Shown here: in pieces, positions 9,895 through 19,823 of the stretch | How positions within the stretch are numbered: position 1 is the stretch's first letter | Layout: each line of letters begins with the position of its first letter | Origin: AP-15 sp963796155 | Lineage (GTDB): Bacteria > Pseudomonadota > Alphaproteobacteria > ATCC43930 > CGMCC-115725 | NCBI GenBank assembly: GCA_963796155.1 | Contig: CAWCKT010000009.1 | Location: 1 to 64,000, forward strand | DNA: 64,000 bases | Direction: 5' to 3' | Translations under genes and position numbers: made by a program | Notes under the pieces: generated by a model | Seen by the model: only the letters and a program-made list of their open reading frames with translations | The model's database searches: none | What the model was told of the DNA's origin: nothing

Positions 9895-10926
9895 TCACGC
9901 CGCCATACGCGGCGCCGATTCGCGCGGCGTGACGGTGATTTCGAGCTTGTGCGTCAGGCGCAGCACGGTGATCGGCACGGGTTTGCCGACCCGCTCCTCG
10001 GTCATCAGCCGGTGCAATTCGTCGACATCGCCGACCGCCACACCGTCGACCGCGACGATGATGTCGCCGCTCAGCATACCGGCCGCGCGCGCGGCACCAT
10101 CGGCGGCCGTCGATTGCACGCGCACCCCGGTCTCGCGGGCGAGCTCGTGAAAGCGCACGGTCCGGCGGGGCAGCGGCACGCTTTGCCCGGCGACCCCGAT
10201 ATAGCAGCGGCGCACCCGGCCGTCGCGAATCAGCCGCGCGGCGACGAACTCGACCGTCGCCGCCGAGATCGAGAAGCAGATCCCTTGCGCCATGCCGATG
10301 ATCGCGGTGTTGATGCCGACCACCTCGCCCGACGCGGTGACGAGCGGCCCGCCGGAGTTCCCCGGGTTGAGCGCGGCGTCGGTCTGGATCACGCTGTCGA
10401 TCAGCCGTCCCGAGCGGGTGCGCAATGAGCGGCCGAGGGCGCTGACGACGCCGGCGGTGACCGTGCACTGGAAGCCGAACGGGTTGCCGATCGCGACGAC
10501 CAGCTGGCCGACCCGCAGCCGGCGCGAATCGCCGAGCCGGGCGAAGGCCGGCGTCTCGCCGTCGAGGCGCAGCACCGCGAGATCGGTGTCGGGATCGTCG
10601 CCGACCTGATTCGCCGCGAGGCTGCGCCCGTCGGGGAAGGTCGCCTGGATCTTGCGGGCGCCGCTGACGACATGGCTGTTGGTCAGCACATAGGCGTCGG
10701 GAGTGAAGACGACGCCGGAACCGGCGCCGCCCGAGCCGTCTTTGACGCCGCTGATCTGCAGGTGGAGCACCGCCGGGCCGACGCGGTCGACCGCACCGAT
10801 CACGGCGCGCGAATAGGCGTCGAGCAGGGCGAGATCCTCGGCCGAGGCGGGAGAGATCGAAGCCGCCGGGGAGTTGGGCTCGCTGTCGCCGATGGGATCG
10901 TAAACGGGGGTGAGATAGGTATCCAT
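9895..10926 (-). CDS. HtrA-like trypsin-type serine protease with PDZ domain
   Basis: A 343-residue trypsin-fold protease. The triad is visible as His in LTNSHVVSG, Asp in PDTDLAVLRL, and Ser in NPGNSGGPLV. A PDZ domain follows (ARAAGMLSGDIIVAVDGVAV). The ATG at 10926 starts MDTYLTPVYDPIGDSEPN; this N-terminus is hydrophilic, with neither signal peptide nor membrane anchor, unlike periplasmic DegP/DegS, so it may work in the cytoplasm. Extending to the GTG at 10986 does add some hydrophobic residues but has no support. It is divergent from ssb with a 77-base gap. The protease family is secure; substrate and location are not. Confidence 0.9.
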   Translation of the reverse strand: MDTYLTPVYDPIGDSEPNSPAASISPASAEDLALLDAYSRAVIGAVDRVGPAVLHLQISGVKDGSGGAGSGVVFTPDAYVLTNSHVVSGARKIQATFPDGRSLAANQVGDDPDTDLAVLRLDGETPAFARLGDSRRLRVGQLVVAIGNPFGFQCTVTAGVVSALGRSLRTRSGRLIDSVIQTDAALNPGNSGGPLVTASGEVVGINTAIIGMAQGICFSISAATVEFVAARLIRDGRVRRCYIGVAGQSVPLPRRTVRFHELARETGVRVQSTAADGAARAAGMLSGDIIVAVDGVAVGDVDELHRLMTEERVGKPVPITVLRLTHKLEITVTPRESAPRMAA

Positions 10927-11003
10927 GATAAGAATAAAGTAGGAACATTTTGCCCGTCTGATAAGATGGGCGCTCCTGACGACCACGAGCGTGCGGTGAT
11001 CCC

Positions 11004-11508
11004 ATGGCAGGCAGCGTCAACAAGGTGATCCTGATCGGCAACCTCGGCCGCGACCCCGAGCTGCGTTCGACCCAGGACGGCATGCGCATCGCCAATCTGG
11101 CGGTCGCCACCTCGGAGAGTTGGCGCGACAAGGTGTCCGGCGAGCGCAAGGAGCGCACCGAATGGCACCGTGTCGTGATCTTCAACGAGCGGCTTGCCGA
11201 GATCGCCGAGAAGTACCTGCGCAAGGGCTCGAAGGTCTATCTAGAGGGAGCCTTGCAGACCCGCAAATGGACCGACAACGCCGGCCAGGAGCGCTACACG
11301 ACCGAAATCGTGCTGAACCGCTTCCGCGGCGAGCTGACGATGCTCGATCGGCGCCCGCGGCGCCGGCGGCGGGATGCCGCAAGTCGAGGGCGGGTATGAC
11401 GAGGGTTATGGCGGCGGCTTCGGCGACGAGCCCTCATCGCCCGCCGCGACTGCTCCGGCCCGAGCGCGCACACCGGTCAACGATCTCGACGACGACATCC
11501 CGTTCTAG
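11004..11508 (+). CDS. ssb: Single-stranded DNA-binding protein, with apparent frameshift
   Basis: SSB coats single-stranded DNA during replication and repair. The N-terminal OB fold (MAGSVNKVILIGNLGRDPE to FRGELTMLD) is read in one frame up to about 11348. The rest, a Gly-rich linker and the acidic tip DLDDDIPF, is in another frame ending at the TAG at 11506. Removing one base after the Asp codon at 11346-11348 would give a normal SSB of about 167 residues. Without the correction the frame ends early in an Arg-rich tail (stop about 11397) and lacks the tip that recruits partner proteins. ssb is essential, so a sequence error is most likely. Confidence 0.9.
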
Positions 11509-11679
11509 GGCGAGACGAACTGGCGCTGCTGAGCGAAGAGGATTTCGCCGCACGCATCAATGCGGTCCGATCGCGGCTCGAGGTGAGCCAGACCGAAATC
11601 CGGCGAGAGGGCGCGCCCCTGGTTGACAGTTCGTCTTTGCAAACCGATCGTAGCTGCAACTGCTTACGGAGGAGACGGG

Positions 11680-11889
11680 ATGGCCAGCACTACTTTCGCA
11701 CCGTCAAAAACTCCGGCCGCTATACCTGTACGCGACATCTGGCCGTGGGCCGTGTTCGGCGGGTTGCTCTGCCTCTTAGCGCTCTATTTCGTCGGCGCAG
11801 AGCAGGGTGCCACATCCCTTTTCCCCGGCATGTATATCCACGAATTTGTGCACGACGGCCGCCACCTGCTGGGCTTCCCTTGCCACTAA
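11680..11889 (+). CDS. cbtB: CbtB cobalt transporter subunit-like protein
   Basis: A 69-residue protein with one membrane segment (WAVFGGLLCLLALYFVGA) and the His-rich CbtB C-terminus HEFVHDGRHLLGFPCH. CbtB with CbtA is a proposed cobalt uptake system that supplies B12 synthesis. The ATG at 11680 follows GGAGGAGACGGG, a good ribosome site; the upstream GTG at 11623 lies inside a promoter-like TTGACA. cbtA begins 16 bases after the stop. I see no cobalamin riboswitch upstream, although cbtBA genes often have one. About 170 bases between ssb and this gene hold only a short open frame with no known product. Confidence 0.85.
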   Translation: MASTTFAPSKTPAAIPVRDIWPWAVFGGLLCLLALYFVGAEQGATSLFPGMYIHEFVHDGRHLLGFPCH

Positions 11890-11905
11890 ACATCTATCCG
11901 TCCCA

Positions 11906-12640
11906 ATGGTGAGGGCGCTTCTGATGCGAGGCATGCTCGCGGGGGCACTCGCCGGGCTGCTTGCTTTCGGATTCGCTTGGGTTTTCGGTGAGCCTCAAGT
12001 CGATCTTGCGATCGGCTTTGAGCAGCACATGCGCGCCGCGGCGGGCGAAGCTCCCGAGCCCGAATTGGTCAGCCGGGCGGTTCAAAGCACCGCCGGGCTG
12101 CTGACCGGTATTCTCGTCTATGGCTGCGCGCTCGGCGGCATCTTCTCTCTCGTGTTCGCCTACGCCTATGGTCGCGTCGGCGGCTTGAGCCCTCGCGCTA
12201 CGGCAGCGATGGTTGCCGCTCTTGGCTTTGTGACACTGATCCTCGTTCCGCAGATCAAATACCCGGCGAACCCGCCGTCAGTTGGCGAGCCGGATACGAT
12301 CGCGGTACGGACGGCGCTTTATTTCACGATGATCGCGCTGTCGGTGATTGCCGCAGTTGCCGCGACATCAACCGCCCGAGGGCTCGCGCGTCGCCTTGGC
12401 GGATGGAACAGCGCCATGATCGGCGGCGTGGCTTATCTGATCGCTGTGGCCGCGGCGATCTTCATCCTGCCGCCGGTCAATGAAGTACCCGCCGACTTCT
12501 CGGCAACCACGCTCTGGAATTTCCGGCTCTGCTCGCTCGGTATCCAGGCTCTTCTGTGGACGTCGTTTGGCTTGATCTTTGGGGTGCTCGCCGAGCGACA
12601 GCTTTCTCCTATATCTAAAGCATCGATCGTCGGCGCGTGA
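11906..12640 (+). CDS. cbtA: CbtA cobalt transporter subunit-like membrane protein
   Basis: A 244-residue membrane protein with five or six hydrophobic helices, starting MVRALLMRGMLAGALAGLLAFGFAWVFGEP as CbtA proteins do. A loop QHMRAAAGEAPEPELVSR and the IKYPANPPSVG segment are family features. It follows cbtB directly. The predicted role is cobalt entry across the inner membrane; this rests on genomic association of the family with B12 genes rather than on residues seen here. The frame upstream of 11906 only overlaps cbtB and is not used. Confidence 0.85.
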   Translation: MVRALLMRGMLAGALAGLLAFGFAWVFGEPQVDLAIGFEQHMRAAAGEAPEPELVSRAVQSTAGLLTGILVYGCALGGIFSLVFAYAYGRVGGLSPRATAAMVAALGFVTLILVPQIKYPANPPSVGEPDTIAVRTALYFTMIALSVIAAVAATSTARGLARRLGGWNSAMIGGVAYLIAVAAAIFILPPVNEVPADFSATTLWNFRLCSLGIQALLWTSFGLIFGVLAERQLSPISKASIVGA

Positions 12641-12684
12641 TCCAGCGACCACATGTCAAAGCTGCATAACGGCGCGCCGGTCGG

Positions 12685-13098
12685 CTAGCGGCGCGGATCA
12701 GACACCGCGAAAACCTCATCGCCCTCCGGGAGCGTGATCCAGGGCTGCTTGCTGCGGGTCCAGATATGCCTTGTCGGTCGCAACCAAGAGGTATCGTCGA
12801 GCGTGCCCGCACGCACGCGGACCACGCCATCCCTCGGCATGCCGCAAACCCAGGAGCCGCACTCCGGACACACTAACCGAGTGTTGACCCGCCCGCTGTC
12901 TGCGGTGCGCTGGAGTGCTCGCGGCGCGATGCCGCTGCGATGAAAGGCGGTCTCCGCCACGACGAGCCCCATGGAGAAGGCGCTGCTCGTCAGGCGTTGG
13001 CAATCGGTGCAGTGGCACGTGTAGACCAGCTGCGGAGCTTCGGTGATCTCATAGCGAACCTTGCCGCATTGGCAGCCGCCGGTTTGGGGAAGTTTCAT
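12685..13098 (-). CDS. GFA-family zinc protein
   Basis: A 137-residue member of the glutathione-dependent formaldehyde-activating (GFA/Gfa) fold. The zinc ligands are visible: GGCQCGKVRYEI, CHCTDCQRL and CPECGSWVCG. Most family members other than the founding enzyme have no known substrate, so an enzyme name is not justified. Its ATG overlaps the stop of the nitroreductase stump upstream (ATGA), which shows that the two were once co-translated. It is convergent with cbtA. Confidence 0.9.
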   Translation of the reverse strand: MKLPQTGGCQCGKVRYEITEAPQLVYTCHCTDCQRLTSSAFSMGLVVAETAFHRSGIAPRALQRTADSGRVNTRLVCPECGSWVCGMPRDGVVRVRAGTLDDTSWLRPTRHIWTRSKQPWITLPEGDEVFAVSDPRR

Positions 13099-13240
13099 CG
13101 CGCTCTCCTCTCCTCACGTGGCCGCTGCTGGTCCCGGTACGGCTGACCCCAGCGGTCCTCGTAGACGATATCATCAACCGGAACACGGCGAACCGGCCCG
13201 AAACGGCCCATGGGGTAGCCGATCGGCAAAAGGGCGTACG
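13095..13240 (-). pseudogene. C-terminal stump of a nitroreductase-family gene
   Basis: The minus-strand frame YALLPIGYPMGRFGPVRRVPV then DDIVYEDRWGQPYRD is the C-terminal signature of nitroreductase-like flavoproteins. Upstream of about 13240 the similarity stops and neither frame continues the domain, so the FMN-binding body is missing. The stump ends in the ATGA overlap with the GFA gene. It is a leftover of a deleted gene. Confidence 0.7.
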
Positions 13241-13397
13241 AACAGGTCTGGGGCTCTCTCCGGCATGACATCCTCGAGCGGAAACTGTTCGTCTTGATAT
13301 AACAGGATACCAGGTGGAGCGGCGGGACTACTTTGCCCGGGCGCAATGACGTAAAAGGGCCGGACTACAATCCGCCGCCTGAAACGGGGAGGTGACG

Positions 13398-14522
13398 ATG
13401 AGCGACATGTCGGGCCCACCCTTCCGCGCCGACCATGTCGGCAGCCTATTGCGTCCGCCCGAATTATTGCGGGCGCGCGAGGAGCATCAGGCCGGCCGGC
13501 TCTCCGCGGCAGAGCTGCGCCGTGTCGAGGACGCGGCGATTCGCGACGCCGTCGCGATGCAGCAGGAGATCGGCCTCGAAGGCGTGACCGACGGCGAATT
13601 CCGCCGGGGTTCCTGGCACATGGATTTCCTCTACCAGATCGGCGGGGTGGCCAAGACCGACCGGACCCTGCGCATCCAGTTCAGGAACGAGGCCGGCGCG
13701 GTCGAGGCAGCACTCGGAGCATTTCGCATCGGCCGCCGGCTCACCCTCGACAAGACGATCTTCGCCGAGGATTTCGCCTTCTTGAAATCGGTCGCACCAG
13801 CCGGAACCGTCGCGAAGCTGACGATCCCTTCACCTTCGATGCTGCATTACCGTGGCGGCCGGGCGGTGATCGACCAGGCCGCCTATCCCGACATGGATGC
13901 CTTCTGGCACGACCTCGCCGAAGTCTACCGGAAAGAGATCGCCGGCCTCGCCGCCCTCGGCTGCACCTATCTGCAGCTCGACGACACGAGCCTCGCTTAT
14001 CTCAACGACCCGGCGCAGCGCGCCTATGTCACGAGCATCGGCGGTGACGGCGACAAGCAGCATCTGACCAACATCCGCTTGATCAACGCCGCACTCGCCG
14101 GCAAGCCCGAGGGCATGGCCGTGTGCACCCATATGTGCCGTGGCAATTTTCGCTCGTCCTGGGTGGCCGAGGGCGGCTACGACCACGTCGCCGAGGCATT
14201 GTTCGGCGAACTCGCGGTCGACGGCTTCTTTCTCGAATACGACGATGCGCGCTCAGGCGGGTTCGAACCGCTGCGCTTCGTGCCGCGGGGCAACAAGCGG
14301 GTGGTGCTGGGTCTCGTCACCAGCAAACGGCCGGCGCTCGAGAGCAAGGACGAACTGAAGCGCCGGATCGACGAGGCGGCGAAATACGTGCCCCTCGAGC
14401 AGCTCTGCCTCAGCCCGCAATGTGGCTTCTCGTCGACCGTCGACGGCAACGCGTTGACGCGGGACGAACAGATCGCCAAGTTGCGCTTGGTTGTTGAGAT
14501 AGCCCGCGAAGTCTGGGGCTGA
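13398..14522 (+). CDS. MetE C-terminal-domain methyltransferase (cobalamin-independent type)
   Basis: A 374-residue single-domain relative of the catalytic C-terminal half of MetE. It starts PPFRADHVGSLLRPPELL, the usual opening of the family. The zinc-binding residues are present in CTHMCRGNFR, the Glu in FFLEYDD and the Cys in LSPQCGFSST. Because the N-terminal MetE domain is absent, it may use methyl donors other than methyltetrahydrofolate-polyglutamate; such stand-alone proteins are often annotated as homocysteine methyltransferases without proof. The ATG at 13398 follows GGGGAGG by 5 bases. It stands as a single gene. Confidence 0.88.
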   Translation: MSDMSGPPFRADHVGSLLRPPELLRAREEHQAGRLSAAELRRVEDAAIRDAVAMQQEIGLEGVTDGEFRRGSWHMDFLYQIGGVAKTDRTLRIQFRNEAGAVEAALGAFRIGRRLTLDKTIFAEDFAFLKSVAPAGTVAKLTIPSPSMLHYRGGRAVIDQAAYPDMDAFWHDLAEVYRKEIAGLAALGCTYLQLDDTSLAYLNDPAQRAYVTSIGGDGDKQHLTNIRLINAALAGKPEGMAVCTHMCRGNFRSSWVAEGGYDHVAEALFGELAVDGFFLEYDDARSGGFEPLRFVPRGNKRVVLGLVTSKRPALESKDELKRRIDEAAKYVPLEQLCLSPQCGFSSTVDGNALTRDEQIAKLRLVVEIAREVWG

Positions 14523-14554
14523 GCAGCCACGGGGAACCGACACTGGGGGGAGCG

Positions 14555-14800
14555 ATGCACTGGCTGTGGGTCATTATCATCGGGTTCCTGGCGGGCTTGG
14601 TCGCCAAGTGGTTCGTGCCCGGGCCGCACGGGTTCATCGTGACGACCTTGCTCGGGATTGTGGGCGCGCTCGTCGCCACCTGGCTCGGACAACTCATCGG
14701 CTGGTATCGGCCGGGTCAAGGCGCGGGGTTCATCGGCGCCATCGTCGGTGCGGTGATTATCCTGGCGGTCTATCGATCCGTCTTTGGCGGCCCGGCCTAG
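14555..14800 (+). CDS. GlsB/YeaQ/YmgE family stress membrane protein
   Basis: An 81-residue protein with three hydrophobic segments rich in Gly (IIIGFLAGLVAKW, VTTLLGIVGALVATWLG, FIGAIVGAVIILAVY). These are the hallmarks of the transglycosylase-associated / GlsB-YeaQ family of the inner membrane, induced by stress in other bacteria. GGGGGGAGCG precedes the ATG. The molecular role is unknown. Confidence 0.88.
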   Translation: MHWLWVIIIGFLAGLVAKWFVPGPHGFIVTTLLGIVGALVATWLGQLIGWYRPGQGAGFIGAIVGAVIILAVYRSVFGGPA

Positions 14801-14811
14801 CCGGCTTCTCC

Positions 14812-15567
14812 TCACGCCGGGGCGCGCCGGCAATCCTCCGCTTCGGCCGACCAGGCTTCGGACATGCGGCGCGCCCGCCGCAAATTGTCCGCCGTAACCA
14901 CCTCTCGCGTCGCCCCCCAGGCGACGCACTCGCGGGCTATCAGCAACGTATCGGGGAAATGCGCCCGGACCTGGTCGAGGTCGTGGAGCACGGCAGCAAC
15001 CGTCCGGCGTTCCCGATGCCAGCTCTCGACCAGGTCGAGGAGGTCTTCGCTGGTCCGCCAATCGACCGCGGCGAACGGCTCGTCGAGCAGGATCAGGTCC
15101 GCGTCCTGCACGATCAGCCGGGCAAACAGGACGCGCTGGAACTGGCCGGCCGAAAGCGTCTCGATCGCCCGGCGCTCGAACCCCTCGAGACCGACGGCGG
15201 CGAGCGCCTTGCGCGCCGCCTCGCGCATCGCGTCGTCAGCGGCTCCGGCCCAACCGATCCGCCGCCAGTGCCCGAGCAGCACGGTATCGAGAACGGAGAT
15301 CGGGAACCGCCTTTCGATCTCGGCGTGCTGCGGCAGATAGGCGATCCCACCACGGCCGAGATCGGCCCGTTCGATGATCCCCTCTGCCGGCCGCATCTGG
15401 CCGACGATTCCCTTCAAGAGCGTGCTCTTTCCCGCTCCGTTGGGGCCGACGATGGCGGTCAACGAGCCGCGCGCCAGCGCCCCGGTCAAGTGATGAACGG
15501 CGGGGTGGCGCTCATAGGTCAGGGTGAGGTCGCGGAAGACGACGGCGCAGTCGGCGGAACCGCTCAT
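14812..15567 (-). CDS. znuC: Metal (zinc/manganese-type) ABC transporter ATP-binding protein
   Basis: A 251-residue ABC ATPase. Walker A is GPNGAGKST, the signature is TLSAGQFQRV and Walker B is LILLDEPFAAVD, followed by the His switch in AAVLHDLDQV. The sequence is closest to ZnuC/AztA-type ATPases for zinc or manganese uptake. The ATG at 15567 overlaps the stop of the preceding small membrane gene (ATGA) and the zur-like regulator lies just upstream, both of which support zinc. The permease and binding protein are not downstream; they must be elsewhere. Confidence 0.82.
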   Translation of the reverse strand: MSGSADCAVVFRDLTLTYERHPAVHHLTGALARGSLTAIVGPNGAGKSTLLKGIVGQMRPAEGIIERADLGRGGIAYLPQHAEIERRFPISVLDTVLLGHWRRIGWAGAADDAMREAARKALAAVGLEGFERRAIETLSAGQFQRVLFARLIVQDADLILLDEPFAAVDWRTSEDLLDLVESWHRERRTVAAVLHDLDQVRAHFPDTLLIARECVAWGATREVVTADNLRRARRMSEAWSAEAEDCRRAPA

Positions 15568-15686
15568 GACAATGCCCACCAGATCGCGAGCCAGAGGAGG
15601 ATCGCCGCGATCGCGGCCCAGGCCAGCCGCTCGGGCACGCTCTGCTCGAGCAGGCCGCGTTGCAGAAAACCCGGGAGAGGACGCAC
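15564..15686 (-). CDS. Small membrane protein between zur-like gene and znuC
   Basis: A 40-residue frame from a GTG at 15686: MRPLPGFLQRGLLEQSVPER followed by one hydrophobic helix AWAAIAAILLWLAIWWALS at the C-terminus. Its TGA overlaps the ATG of znuC. It begins 13 bases after the regulator's stop. The helix, tight packing and coupling suggest a real tail-anchored membrane peptide of the metal locus. No ribosome site stands out, so it could be translated by coupling. Function unknown. Confidence 0.5.
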   Translation of the reverse strand: MRPLPGFLQRGLLEQSVPERLAWAAIAAILLWLAIWWALS

Positions 15687-15699
15687 GACGGCCCGGAAA

Positions 15700-16089
15700 T
15701 TACGCCTGCCGCTGCCCGGTGCGACAAGCTGAACACAGCCCGCGGGCTTCGATCACCTGCCGCTCGACGGCAAAGCCCCGCCCTTCGCCGAGCCGACGCA
15801 AGGTCTCGACGATGGCGTCGTCTCTGATCTCTTCGGTCGCGCCACAGTCGTCGCAGATCACGAACTGGCTCTCATGCGAGTGCTCGACATCGCCGCAGGC
15901 GACAAAGGCGTTGGAGGTTTCGACCCGATGGATCAGCTTGTGGGCGAGCAGAAAGTCGAGCGCGCGGTAGACGGTCGGCGGCCCGAGCTTGCCGCGCTCG
16001 TGCTCGAGCTGCGCGAGCAGCGCGTAGGCTCTCGTCGGCTGGTCGCCCTCTAGGATCAGCTCGAAAACACGCCGGCGTACCGGCGTCAT
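15700..16089 (-). CDS. zur: Fur-family regulator, probably Zur
   Basis: A Fur-fold repressor. The winged helix (MTPVRRRVFELILEGDQPTRAYALLAQL ... PPTVYRALDFLLAHKLIHRVE) is followed by the metal-binding dimerisation part with CDDCGATEEI and a final CSACRTG pair. Adjacency to znuC points to zinc regulation. The annotated ATG at 16089 is internal to the family alignment: the preceding codons, from a CTG at 16158, encode LTPQQIEIALARAQRICTLRGAR, which belongs to the protein. No usual start lies in that frame. A GTG at 16178 in another frame would join it if one C were added near 16158, so an indel is suspected. Confidence 0.82.
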   Translation of the reverse strand: MTPVRRRVFELILEGDQPTRAYALLAQLEHERGKLGPPTVYRALDFLLAHKLIHRVETSNAFVACGDVEHSHESQFVICDDCGATEEIRDDAIVETLRRLGEGRGFAVERQVIEARGLCSACRTGQRQA

Positions 16090-16262
16090 TCGGGCGCCGC
16101 GCAGCGTGCAGATCCGCTGCGCCCGGGCGAGGGCGATTTCGATTTGCTGAGGCGTCAGGCGCGGTCTCCTGCGGACACCGAGTAGAGATGATATAGCGTA
16201 ACAAATAGACGCTTGTGCGGAAAGGGCGGCGGCGAACCGCGCTGAACGGCCGGAGAGTCCGC

Positions 16263-16801
16263 CTAATCCGCCGCGATCGCGCGTCGTCGGGGTCTGGCGG
16301 GACCGTTGGCAAAGCGCTCGGCGAGGCGCCGGGCGACGCGGGGGCTGACGAAATGCGAGACCTCGCCGCCGAGGGCGCCGATCTCCTTGACGAAACGCGA
16401 CGAGATGAACTGATAGCGGTCCGAGGCCATCAGAAAGACGGTCTCGATCTCCGGATTGAGCCGGGCGTTCATGCCGGCCATCTGGAACTCGTATTCGAAA
16501 TCGGACACCGCGCGCAGTCCGCGGATGATCACGTTCGCCCCGGCCAAGCGGGCGAAGTTCACCAAAAGACCATGAAAGGCGCGCACCTCGATGCGCTCGG
16601 CATCGCCGTTTTCGAGATGAGCGACTTCATCTCGGACGATCTCGACCCGTTCGTCCGTCGCGAAGAGAGGCCCCTTGCCGTCGTTGCGGGCGACGCCGAT
16701 GACCAGCCGGTCGACGACCTTGATCGCGCGACGAATGATGTCCGCGTGTCCGTTGGTGATCGGATCGAAGGTGCCAGGGTAGATCCCGATGCGCGGCTGG
16801 G

Positions 16802-16805
<4 letters not shown>
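16263..16805 (-). CDS. coaD: Phosphopantetheine adenylyltransferase
   Basis: CoaD, 180 residues, catalyses the fourth step of coenzyme A synthesis: ATP plus 4'-phosphopantetheine to dephospho-CoA. The nucleotidyltransferase motif GTFDPITNGHADII at the N-terminus, the RGLRAVSDFEYEFQM loop and the ISSRFVKEI motif are intact. The start overlaps the gyrA stop by four bases (ATGA), so the two are probably co-expressed. Confidence 0.97.
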
Positions 16806-19600
<2,795 letters not shown>

Positions 19601-19728
19601 GTGCTGCTCGGTGAGGGCTTCAACTAAAATCGCGGCCCGCGCCTCGGAGGCGCTACCGCGATGCTAAATATAAGCATTTGCACCAGAGATTATCGCATCT
19701 CGCAGGTGCGAACAAACGATTTGCCGCC

Positions 19729-19818
19729 GCCCCTCGCCCACCCGGCCCTGCGGGCCGGGTCCCCCTCTCCCGCATTGCGGGAGAGGGTGCCGAGCGCAGT
19801 GAGGCGGGTGAGGGTGCC
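19729..19818. repeat. REP-like compound palindrome
   Basis: Hairpins CCGGCCCTGCGGGCCGG and CTCTCCCGCATTGCGGGAGAG sit between flanking CCCTCGCCC and GGGTGAGGG arms, between gyrA and the RNase J gene. The element is related, in the opposite orientation, to the copy at 28922-29012. Confidence 0.8.
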
Positions 19819-19823
19819 TCCAC

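Noticed and set aside
10927..11003. SOS (LexA) box between the HtrA-like gene and ssb
   Set aside because: Only one GAAC half-site is present; the second at the expected spacing is missing.
11510..11680. Cobalamin riboswitch upstream of cbtBA
   Set aside because: I looked for the conserved B12-box and its surrounding stems and did not find them in the 170 bases available.
16180..16215. Zur box upstream of the regulator gene
   Set aside because: The AT-rich stretch GATGATATAGCGTAAC has poor dyad symmetry, so I did not list it.
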